DNA from: Oscillospiraceae bacterium
GTDB taxonomy: Bacteria; Bacillota; Clostridia; Oscillospirales; Oscillospiraceae
Direction of reading: 5' to 3'
Assembly (NCBI GenBank): GCA_024404215.1
Contig: JAKSQI010000038.1
Location: 1 to 11,553 of the forward strand
DNA: 11,553 bases
In this document: one piece after another, positions 1-6,717 of the stretch
Layout of the letters: every line of letters begins with the position of its first letter
Numbering within the stretch: the first letter of the stretch is position 1
Program-made: the position numbers and the translations under genes
The notes under the pieces: generated by a model
Told to the model about the DNA's origin: nothing
Seen by the model: only the letters and a program-made list of their open reading frames with translations
Databases searched by the model: none

Positions 1-748
1 CTCCGCACTCGTACAAAAGTGTACCCCCGGTCTTTAAAACGGCACGCCATTTATCCGTTACCTGACGGTAAAAATCAAGCCCGTCCTCTCCGCCATCCAA
101 GGCACCGTGGGGTTCATAGTCCTTTACGGATATATCCAGTGTGTTCAGTTCAGCGCTTGGAATATAGGGTGGATTGCAGACTATCAAATCAAACCAGCCA
201 AAAAGCATGGGCGGTTGCTGCAGGGCGTCGGCAGTCAGGCAGGTTACATTTTTTGTCAGGTTATTGCGCAGGGCATTTTGGCGGGCAACTGCCAGAGCGC
301 GGTCTGAAATATCGGCCATTACAATTTTAGCCCCCCGCATGGCCCCGGCAATGGAGAGCCCTATACAGCCGCTGCCGCAACAAAGGTCCAGAACTCTGGT
401 GTCCGGCCCCTTGGCACGAACCAATTCAATAGCCTGCTCTACCAATACTTCTGTATCATCTCTGGGAATCAACACATCCTCGGTAATCAATAGCGGCAGC
501 CCATGGAACTCCCACTGGCGAGTAATATAGGCAACCGGTTCCCCGGCCAGGCGGCGATCTACCAAAGCCTCAAGCTTTTGTTCAAAGGTATTATCCGCCA
601 CATAAAGGCGGGCATCCCGCAAAAAATCTGCTACGGTTTTTCCGGAAGCCGATGCAGCAAGCAAGCGAGCCTCCAAATTGGATGCTTCAATTCCGGCCTC
701 ACGCAGGCGCTTCCCGGCAGCCAAATAAATATCACTGTAGGTTTTCAA
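1..748 (-). CDS. prmC: Peptide chain release factor N5-glutamine methyltransferase PrmC (3' end missing)
   Basis: This enzyme uses SAM to methylate the Gln of the GGQ motif in release factors RF1 and RF2, in the cytoplasm. I translated the reverse strand by hand. The frame is open from a TTG start (748-746) to the left edge, giving 249 residues of a family usually near 280-290, so only the C-terminus is missing. Visible landmarks are an N-terminal helical domain (about 1-75), IPRDDTE at 94-100, the SAM-binding DLCCGSG at 121-127, and the signature NPPY at 192-195, which holds the target glutamine. The start is chosen because AGGGGG (760-755) lies 6 bases upstream and the next residues (KTYSDIYLAAGKRL) look like a PrmC N-terminus. 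It follows the DUF1385 gene by 19 bases, a pairing common in Clostridia, where prfA often comes next (off window here). The call is very secure; only the TTG start is a judgement. Confidence 0.95.
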   Translation of the reverse strand, partial: MKTYSDIYLAAGKRLREAGIEASNLEARLLAASASGKTVADFLRDARLYVADNTFEQKLEALVDRRLAGEPVAYITRQWEFHGLPLLITEDVLIPRDDTEVLVEQAIELVRAKGPDTRVLDLCCGSGCIGLSIAGAMRGAKIVMADISDRALAVARQNALRNNLTKNVTCLTADALQQPPMLFGWFDLIVCNPPYIPSAELNTLDISVKDYEPHGALDGGEDGLDFYRQVTDKWRAVLKTGGTLLYECG

Positions 749-767
749 ACTGTTCCCCCTGTTCCTC

Positions 768-1712
768 TTACCAAAGGGCGTCTTCTTTTTCTTCCGGAAT
801 GACCAGCTTCAGCGCCTCAATGGCTGTTTCAAGCATGGCATCATCCGGCTCGGCCGTAGTCAGCCGCTGAAGTGCTTTTCCCGGGGCAGATATAATACGG
901 GTCAGCCAGTTATCGTGACGACCGGCATATTTAATCAACTCATAGCTGATACCAAGAACCAAAGGCAGCAAAATCAGCCGAAGCAGAAGGCGCATCCAAA
1001 CACTGTTCCAAGAAACAAGAGAAAAGACCAGAATAGAAATTAGCATTACCAGGAAAAGGAAGCTTGTTCCACAGCGCGGATGCAAACGAGACTGCCCCCG
1101 ACAGTTTTCAACAGTGAGTTCCAGTTCCTTTTCATAACAAAAAATGGTTTTATGCTCGGCCCCGTGATACTGCCATACCCGTGCAATTTCCTTTAAGCGG
1201 GTAGCAAGGCCAAGATAGCAGATAAAAATAGCGATACGAATCAGGCCTTCTAAAAGGTTTTTCAGCAATCGGCTGTCTGTCACACGATTAAAAAGCCCAG
1301 TAAGAATCGTGGGAAGCAGAAAAAACAGCCCAACGGCAAGAACGATTCCAAGAAAGACCGAGCAGCCAATCAAAAGCTTCTCCGCCTGCTTATCATTAAA
1401 GTGCCGGTTTACCCATCGTTCGAAGCGCCCCGGCTCCTCCTGTTCCTCTTCAGGCAGGCACTCCGCTGAAAAAGTCATGGCCCTCACGCCAGTAATCATG
1501 CTGCTGATAAATGCAGCGCAGCCTCGGATAATGGGCAAACCCAAAATCGGGTATTTGTCTTTTATAGGGGTTATTTCCTCAACTTTAGTAATGAAGCCAT
1601 CCGGCGTGCGGCACACAATAGCCTGTTTGGTGGGTCCCTTCATCATGATTCCCTCCATCAAAGCCTGACCGCCGACCGAAGTGAAAAACTTTACATCGTT
1701 ATTCTTAGCCAT
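768..1712 (-). CDS. yqhQ: DUF1385 family membrane protein (YqhQ-like)
   Basis: This is an integral membrane protein of the DUF1385/YqhQ family, whose biochemical role I do not know. The 314-residue length is normal for the family. Diagnostic motifs are VGGQALMEGIMMKGP near residues 13-27, HGAEHKTIFCYE at 183-194 and HPRCGTSFLF at 211-220. The conserved His, Glu and Cys in these motifs suggest metal binding or catalysis, which is inference. Hydrophobic stretches around 113-135, 156-172, 216-233 and 242-261 look like membrane segments. The ATG is preceded by AAGGAGG four bases upstream, a strong start. The gene lies 37 bases after the histidine kinase and 19 bases before prmC on the same strand, so it is probably cotranscribed. 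The family call is secure; function is unknown. Confidence 0.93.
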   Translation of the reverse strand: MAKNNDVKFFTSVGGQALMEGIMMKGPTKQAIVCRTPDGFITKVEEITPIKDKYPILGLPIIRGCAAFISSMITGVRAMTFSAECLPEEEQEEPGRFERWVNRHFNDKQAEKLLIGCSVFLGIVLAVGLFFLLPTILTGLFNRVTDSRLLKNLLEGLIRIAIFICYLGLATRLKEIARVWQYHGAEHKTIFCYEKELELTVENCRGQSRLHPRCGTSFLFLVMLISILVFSLVSWNSVWMRLLLRLILLPLVLGISYELIKYAGRHDNWLTRIISAPGKALQRLTTAEPDDAMLETAIEALKLVIPEEKEDALW

Positions 1713-1749
1713 GGTTCCTCCTTAGGCAGCTTTACTGCCCTGATATGCC
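1713..1749 (-). other. Small hairpin between histidine kinase and DUF1385 genes, overlapping the ribosome-site approach
   Basis: On the minus strand the junction reads GGCAG-TAAAG-CTGCC, a 5-bp stem with a 5-base loop, directly before AAGGAGG and the DUF1385 ATG. No T-run follows, so it is not a normal terminator. It may be an mRNA stability or processing element, or chance. It does not rule out cotranscription. Confidence 0.35.
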
Positions 1750-3225
1750 TTATTCCGCTCCCGTTGAAGCTGAGACCGGCAGGCGAATGGAAGTCAGAAG
1801 GCCTCCGCCCTCTGCATTTTCCAAAACCAGACTGCCGCCGTGGTAACGAATGATTTCGTCACAGACAGCCAGCCCGATTCCACTGCCGCGTTCTTTGGCG
1901 TTGCTACCCTTAAAGAATTTCATCTTAACATTCTCCAAGTCAGCCTCCGGAATACCCGGACCATGATCTCTGATTTGAATGCTAACATAGCTGCCGTCCA
2001 TTTTTACGGACACTTCTATTTGCTTTCCTTCTCGGGCATATTTCGCTGAATTATCCAGAATGTTTAAAAATACTTGTCTCAGCCGCCCCGGATCTCCGGG
2101 AATCAGGGGCACGTCTTCCTCCGGAGATTGGTAAATCAGCTCCATATCATCCTGCTGGAGCAGTTCACGATAGGTGAACATGGTATCCTCCAGCTCTGCA
2201 CAGATATCAATCTGTTCTACATTTAAGGTAAAGCGGCCATCCTCAATGCGTGTAAACTCCAGCAGCTCCTCCACCATTTTTGTCAGACGTCTGGCCTCAC
2301 GCAGAATAATGGAAAGCCCCTTCCGGGCATCCCCGCTCATGGTATCATCGTACAACAAGGTTTCGCTCCATCCGGTAATGGCTGTAAGAGGAGTCCGGAG
2401 CTCATGAGAAACAGAGGAAATAAACTCGGTTTGCATTTTCTCGGACTGAGCAATTTTAAAGGACATTTCATTGATGGACGCTACCATCTCACCAATTTCA
2501 TTATCGTAGGTTTTTTCTATCTGCATGCCGTAGCTGCCGGCAGCCATGCGTTTGGACATCTTAGTCATTTCGCTGATTGGCTCAATCACCGAGCGAATAA
2601 AGACCAGGTTTAAAAGGACAACCACCAAAAGAATGAGAGCTGCGACCCCCAAGGCAATCAGGAAAGCCTTCAGCACCTGCCGGTCTACCTGAGAAGCAGA
2701 GGATACATAGCGGATGATACCTGCAAGCTCTCCATTGCTGTACTGGATGGGTGCAGACACAGCAATTATCCGGTTACCGCTGGCATCGCGTCCGGTATAG
2801 TTTGCCATCTGCCCCGTCTCCAGTGCCCTGGCGATATCCCCGGTTTCAGGATTGGTACCTGCATCCGACTCGTCGGTAGACAGAATGACACATCCATCCG
2901 TGGCAACCACCTGGAGCACCATTTTTTCATCCTCATCAAAGTTAATAGTATAGCGGTAGGCCGTATCATAAAATTCAGTTGAGGAAGCACTGACATAGCC
3001 GGCAAAAATGCCACGGGCCGTTTTTGCCTTGGCGGTAAGTCGGGCTCTCACCAGCGAATAGTGATAATTAGATACAAAAACTGTAAAAAGCGTCAATGCA
3101 AGAATCAGAACAGCAGATACAGCTGCAACCGTACGAAACATCCAGCGGGAACGCATGGTTCCCTTCTTTCCCAAAAGCACGCCGCCAGTCTTCTCCGGCT
3201 TAAAAATTGAAATCAAATGCCCCAT
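1750..3225 (-). CDS. Membrane sensor histidine kinase (HAMP-HisKA-HATPase)
   Basis: This is the sensor of a two-component pair with the regulator just upstream. It autophosphorylates on His and passes phosphate to the regulator's Asp. In the 491-residue reading, the order is a membrane helix at about 33-52, an extracytoplasmic sensor region at about 55-183, a second helix at about 186-210, HAMP at about 211-265, and HisKA with SHELRTPLT (His274). The ATPase domain follows, with N-box NILDNSAKYA near 388-397, DHGPGIP at 420-426 and GSGIGLAV at 447-454. The layout resembles WalK/PhoR/ResE-type kinases; the signal is unknown. The ATG at 3225 overlaps the regulator's stop by 13 bases, which suggests translational coupling, but its ribosome site is poor. 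An in-frame ATG at 3156 (residue 24, MRSRWMF) follows GAAGGGAACC and is an attractive alternative that still keeps both membrane helices. Confidence 0.93.
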   Translation of the reverse strand: MGHLISIFKPEKTGGVLLGKKGTMRSRWMFRTVAAVSAVLILALTLFTVFVSNYHYSLVRARLTAKAKTARGIFAGYVSASSTEFYDTAYRYTINFDEDEKMVLQVVATDGCVILSTDESDAGTNPETGDIARALETGQMANYTGRDASGNRIIAVSAPIQYSNGELAGIIRYVSSASQVDRQVLKAFLIALGVAALILLVVVLLNLVFIRSVIEPISEMTKMSKRMAAGSYGMQIEKTYDNEIGEMVASINEMSFKIAQSEKMQTEFISSVSHELRTPLTAITGWSETLLYDDTMSGDARKGLSIILREARRLTKMVEELLEFTRIEDGRFTLNVEQIDICAELEDTMFTYRELLQQDDMELIYQSPEEDVPLIPGDPGRLRQVFLNILDNSAKYAREGKQIEVSVKMDGSYVSIQIRDHGPGIPEADLENVKMKFFKGSNAKERGSGIGLAVCDEIIRYHGGSLVLENAEGGGLLTSIRLPVSASTGAE

Positions 3226-3899
3226 TTATAGCCATAGCCCCAAACCGTGGTAATGTAGGTAGGATTTGCCGTGTCATCCTCAATCTTTAAACGAAGCCGT
3301 CGAATATTAACATCAACGATTTTCAGTTCGCCGAAATAGTCCCTGCCCCATACCGTATTCAGAATATCCTCCCGGGACAGGGCTTTGCCGGGATTGTCCA
3401 TAAACATTTTAATAACCGAGTATTCTACCTGTGTCAGCTTAATGCGCACACCGTTCTTCTCCAAAGTACGGTTGCGCGTATTCAACTGGAAGGGCCCCTG
3501 AACCAAGAGGCTGTTATCCTCCTGGCTTTCCCCGCCAAGACGACGGTACAGGGCATCCACGCGGGCAGTCAGCTCTGCCGGAGAGAAGGGCTTGGTTACA
3601 TAGTCATCTGCCCCGGTCATTAGCCCGGTAACCTTATCCATTTCCTGTGTGCGGGCAGTCAGCATGATAATGCCCATTTTGGAATCTGATGCCCGAATAC
3701 GGCGACAGACTTCAAAGCCGTCAATATCCGGCAGCATTATATCCAGCAGAGCAACCCGAATATCCGGGTTTTCTTTCAGGCGTTCAAATGCTTCTGCCCC
3801 CGAGCCTGCCTCAACCGGGTCATACCCCGCCCGCTTCAAGTTGATGACAACGAAGCTGCGGATACTGGTTTCATCCTCAAGCACAAGTATTTTCTTCAT
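3213..3899 (-). CDS. OmpR/PhoB-family response regulator
   Basis: This is a DNA-binding transcription factor activated by phosphorylation from the adjacent kinase. Its 228 residues are the standard length. The receiver domain (1-115) has the acidic pocket LEDE near 7-10, phospho-acceptor Asp53 in LLDIMLPD, the switch Thr81 and the conserved Lys103 in VTKPF. A winged-helix domain (about 130-228) has the typical LTQVEYSVIKMF and VWGRDYF...IVDVNIRRLRLKIE pattern and ends in TVWGYGYKWGI. The start is supported by AAGGGAG 8 bases upstream of the ATG. It is the first gene of the minus-strand run (regulator, kinase, DUF1385, prmC) and is divergent from the deaminase operon across a 181-base gap. It could control its own operon or that neighbour; no target can be read from the sequence. 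It resembles WalR/PhoP-type regulators, but I cannot assign an orthologue. Confidence 0.95.
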   Translation of the reverse strand: MKKILVLEDETSIRSFVVINLKRAGYDPVEAGSGAEAFERLKENPDIRVALLDIMLPDIDGFEVCRRIRASDSKMGIIMLTARTQEMDKVTGLMTGADDYVTKPFSPAELTARVDALYRRLGGESQEDNSLLVQGPFQLNTRNRTLEKNGVRIKLTQVEYSVIKMFMDNPGKALSREDILNTVWGRDYFGELKIVDVNIRRLRLKIEDDTANPTYITTVWGYGYKWGI

Positions 3900-3949
3900 A
3901 TGAAAGCTCCCTTCGGAAAAGGCACATAACCCCCTAATATACTCTGTTT

Positions 3950-3958
3950 ATTCTATCA
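3950..3958 (-). promoter_or_regulatory. Candidate extended -10 promoter for the two-component operon
   Basis: Read on the minus strand this is TGATAGAAT, an extended -10 (TGN plus TAGAAT, 5 of 6 to TATAAT), about 50 bases before the regulator's ATG. No good -35 hexamer lies at the right distance, so the call is tentative. Confidence 0.3.
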
Positions 3959-4016
3959 CAGGCGTCCTCTGAATGGTAGCTTTATTTCCCCTTATCCTTG
4001 TTTTTTTCTTCCGGTC

Positions 4017-4045
4017 TTGCGCTTTAAGGCGCCATCGGTTATCAT
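4017..4045 (+). promoter_or_regulatory. Candidate SigA promoter of the SAH-recycling operon, with a palindrome in the spacer
   Basis: TTGCGC (4017-4022), a 17-base spacer and TATCAT (4040-4045, 5 of 6 to consensus) would start transcription near 4052, leaving a leader of about 29 bases. The -35 is weak (3 of 6). A near-palindrome GCGCTTTAAGGCGC (4019-4032, 12 of 14 positions symmetric) overlaps the -35 and the spacer and could be an operator. The leader is too short for a SAM- or SAH-sensing riboswitch, and none is visible. Confidence 0.4.
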
Positions 4046-4080
4046 ATAAAATGGAAATTTAGACAAGAGGAGGTTCCCTC

Positions 4081-5361
4081 ATGAATCTGCAAATCCAGAA
4101 TATTCTTGCCGCCCTTCCGGACGGCGTCAAAACTGTAACCGTATCCGTGTCTGATGGCATAATTGTTGGTATTGACAGCACTCCGCATGGCTTTATTGCC
4201 GACAAAACCATCAACGGCAGCGGACGTCTGCTGATTCCCGGTTTAGTCAATGCTCATAGCCATGCTTACATGACGGTTTTCCGTAACTGTGCCGATGACC
4301 TAACCTTCAGCGACTGGCTTTTTGGGCGTATAGCCCCCATGGAGGATCAGCTTAATGGTGAGGATTGCTACTGGGCAACCAAGCTGGCCTGTGCTGAAAT
4401 GCTCCTTACCGGCACCACTGCTTACTATGACATGGGCATGTTTATGGAGGAAGCCGCTCAAGCCTGTGTGGATACCGGCATTCGCGGAGTACTGTCTCGC
4501 GGCCTATCCGGTGCGCCCGATGGAGTTGACGGCCCCAATCCTCGCATAGATCAGGCCCGCGCCCTGTACAACAACTGGAAGCAATACGACAACCTTTCCT
4601 TCCTTATGGGACCTCATGCCCCCTATTCCTGCACAGCAGATTATCTGAAGCAAGCGGGTGAGGTTGCCCAGGAGCTTGGCATCGGTATCTCTATTCATCT
4701 GTCCGAATCGGAAAGCGAAATGACCTCAGTCCGTGAACAGTATGGCTGTACTCCCATTGAACTGGCAGACCGTTGCGGCCTTTTGACAGACAAGACCGTC
4801 ATTGCCCATTGCGTTTATGCAACGGAGGAGGATATTGCGCTTCTCAAGGCACGCGGGAGCTCGGTTGCTACCAACCCAATCAGCAACATGAAGCTGGCAA
4901 ACGGGTTTGCCCCCATCACAAAAATGTTGAAAGCCGGCGTAAATGTGGCTTTGGGAACGGATGGTTCCTCTTCCAATAATGCCTTAAACATGTTCCGGGA
5001 TTTGGCTTGTCTGACCTTAATTCACAAGGCTAACGAGCACGACCCCCTGGCTGTTACCGCCCAGGAAGCCTTCCGAATTGCCACGGTAAACGGCGCCCGA
5101 GCTTTGGGTCTGGACAATACCGGTGAAATCCGGGTAGGGGCCAAGGCCGATTTGGTTATCATGGACCTGGATCGGCCCAATATGCGTCCGGTTAACGATC
5201 CTATTGCCTCTCTGTGCTATTCGGCTACCGGATACGAAACGGACACCGTCATTATTGGCGGCAAGGTTCTGGCAGAAAAAGGCAAATTGCTGAATATCGA
5301 CATGGACGAAATCTACGCCCATGTAGAAAAGACCTGTGAAAGGATTGGTACCAGAAAATGA
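4081..5361 (+). CDS. mtaD: SAH / methylthioadenosine / 5'-deoxyadenosine deaminase-type amidohydrolase
   Basis: This is a cytoplasmic metal-dependent amidohydrolase of the MtaD/DadD/SsnA group, which deaminates the adenine ring of SAH, methylthioadenosine or 5'-deoxyadenosine to hypoxanthine. In 426 residues (normal length) the metal and catalytic set is visible: GLVNAHSHAYMT with His59 and His61, GPHAPYSC with His179, HLSES with His206 and Glu209, VIAHCVY with His243, and GTDGSSSNN with Asp294. A composite beta domain at both ends is typical of the family. The start has AGGAGG 7 bases upstream. The stop overlaps the next start (ATGA), coupling it to an adenosylhomocysteinase-family gene, which favours SAH or its relatives as substrate over guanine or chlorohydrolase activities. 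Family is secure. The exact substrate, and therefore the symbol, is inference; dadD is the main alternative. Confidence 0.88.
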   Translation: MNLQIQNILAALPDGVKTVTVSVSDGIIVGIDSTPHGFIADKTINGSGRLLIPGLVNAHSHAYMTVFRNCADDLTFSDWLFGRIAPMEDQLNGEDCYWATKLACAEMLLTGTTAYYDMGMFMEEAAQACVDTGIRGVLSRGLSGAPDGVDGPNPRIDQARALYNNWKQYDNLSFLMGPHAPYSCTADYLKQAGEVAQELGIGISIHLSESESEMTSVREQYGCTPIELADRCGLLTDKTVIAHCVYATEEDIALLKARGSSVATNPISNMKLANGFAPITKMLKAGVNVALGTDGSSSNNALNMFRDLACLTLIHKANEHDPLAVTAQEAFRIATVNGARALGLDNTGEIRVGAKADLVIMDLDRPNMRPVNDPIASLCYSATGYETDTVIIGGKVLAEKGKLLNIDMDEIYAHVEKTCERIGTRK

Positions 5362-6602
5362 GTGAAATCCGTGATATTACTCTCGCCCCCTCCGGCGAAA
5401 GAAAGATTCAGTGGGTAGAACGCAACATGCCCCTTCTCCGGGGTATCCGTGCTGACTTTGAAAAAACCAAGCCCTTTGCCGGGTTGAAGATTGCCCTTTC
5501 GGTACATATGGAAGCAAAAACCGCTTACCTCTGCCGTGTTATGGAAGCCGGCGGTGCTGAGATGCACGTTACCGGCTGCAATCCCCTGTCTACGCAGGAC
5601 GATGTCGCCGCCGCTTTGGCTGCCGGAGGCATGGATGTCCATGCATGGCATGCCGCCACCGCTGAGGAATATGAAAGTCATTTGACCCATGTATTGGAAT
5701 ACGGCCCCAACATTATCATTGATGACGGTGGCGATTTGGTCAATCTGCTTCACACGAAGCTGCCCCACTTGATTCCCAATATTATCGGTGGATGTGAGGA
5801 AACCACCACCGGTGTCATCCGTTTGAAGGCCATGGCCCGTGACGGCTCTCTGCGTTTCCCCATGATTACCGTTAATGATGCCCGTTGTAAATACCTTTTC
5901 GACAACCGATATGGAACCGGTCAGTCGGTCTGGGACGGCATCAACCGAACTACTAACCTGATTGTAGCAGGCAAGAACGTCGTGGTAGCAGGCTATGGCT
6001 GGTGCGGCCGCGGCATCTGTCTGCGTGCCAAGGGCTTTGGTGCCCATGTTGTTGTCTGTGAAGTAGACCCGGTTAAAGCATTGGAGGCCATGATGGACGG
6101 CTTTAAGGTCATGCCTATGGAAGAAGCCGCTAAAATCGGTGATCTCTTCGTCACCAGCACGGGTTGCCGTGATATTATCACACAGCGCCATTTCGCCCTT
6201 ATGAAGGACGGCGCCATTATGTGCAATGCGGGTCACTTTAACGTTGAGGTGGATGTTGCCTGGCTGGATGACCATGCGGTTGAACGCTTTGAACAGCGCC
6301 AGAATATCATGGGTTATACCATGGATGACGGCAGGCACCTCTTCGTTTTGGCAGAAGGGCGCCTGGTTAATCTGGCCAGTGGAGATGGCCACCCTGCTGA
6401 AATCATGGATATGAGCTTTGCTATTCAAGCCCTGTCTGCTAAGTATGTTGCTGACCACAGAGACAGCATTCAGACCGCTGTTATCGCCGTTCCCGAAGAG
6501 ATTGATAACGAGGTAGCCCTGCGCAAGCTGGCAGCCTCCGGTTTGGCCATTGATACACTGACAGAGCTCCAGAAAGAATACCTTTCCAGCTGGGCAATCT
6601 GA
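5358..6602 (+). CDS. ahcY: Adenosylhomocysteinase-family hydrolase, possibly S-inosylhomocysteine hydrolase
   Basis: This NAD-dependent cytoplasmic enzyme splits S-nucleosylhomocysteine into homocysteine and a nucleoside, removing the inhibitory product of SAM-dependent methylation. In 414 residues it shows CNPLSTQDDVAAAL near 74-87, GGCEETTTGV near 144-153, VNDARCKYLFDNRYGTG near 172-188, the NAD site AGYGWCGRG at 211-219, AGHFNVE at 291-297 and GDGHPAEIMDMSF at 343-355. It ends in YLSSW, so it is the short archaeal/Thermotoga type without the KPDHYRY tail of eukaryotic and most bacterial enzymes. Where animal enzymes read HMTVET, with a Glu that contacts the adenine amino group, this one reads HMEAKT (50-55) with Lys54. 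With the deaminase overlapping immediately upstream, the true substrate may be S-inosylhomocysteine. Family is secure; substrate is inference. The ribosome site is weak, consistent with translational coupling. Confidence 0.93.
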   Translation: MSEIRDITLAPSGERKIQWVERNMPLLRGIRADFEKTKPFAGLKIALSVHMEAKTAYLCRVMEAGGAEMHVTGCNPLSTQDDVAAALAAGGMDVHAWHAATAEEYESHLTHVLEYGPNIIIDDGGDLVNLLHTKLPHLIPNIIGGCEETTTGVIRLKAMARDGSLRFPMITVNDARCKYLFDNRYGTGQSVWDGINRTTNLIVAGKNVVVAGYGWCGRGICLRAKGFGAHVVVCEVDPVKALEAMMDGFKVMPMEEAAKIGDLFVTSTGCRDIITQRHFALMKDGAIMCNAGHFNVEVDVAWLDDHAVERFEQRQNIMGYTMDDGRHLFVLAEGRLVNLASGDGHPAEIMDMSFAIQALSAKYVADHRDSIQTAVIAVPEEIDNEVALRKLAASGLAIDTLTELQKEYLSSWAI

Positions 6603-6631
6603 AAAGGCCCCAACAAAGAGATAAGCATCTG

Positions 6632-6680
6632 AAAAAAGCAATCCGAATCCTCCTTTCCGGGGAACTCGGATTGCTTTTTT
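6632..6680. terminator. Bidirectional intrinsic terminator between convergent genes
   Basis: AAAAAAGCAATCCGA (6632-6646) and its exact reverse complement TCGGATTGCTTTTTT (6666-6680) form a 15-bp stem around a 19-base loop. Each strand ends the stem in six Ts, so it can end transcription of the hydrolase operon on the plus strand and the HtrA-like gene on the minus strand. Confidence 0.93.
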
Positions 6681-6717
6681 CTGTCTTCACCGATAGAAGG
6701 GAGCATGCTGTCGGCTT

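Noticed and set aside
19..870. Several plus-strand frames of 66-118 residues over prmC and the start of DUF1385
   Set aside because: The minus-strand translation is continuous and carries NPPY and the SAM-binding motif. The plus frames are shadows without start signals.
4046..4080. SAM or SAH riboswitch before the SAH-recycling operon
   Set aside because: The predicted leader is only about 29 bases and shows no matching conserved core or pseudoknot.
5313..6641. A 442-residue open frame on the minus strand covering the whole hydrolase gene
   Set aside because: It is a shadow of a strongly coding gene. Its translation has no recognisable domain, and it would run through the terminator hairpin. 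No ribosome site or promoter supports it.
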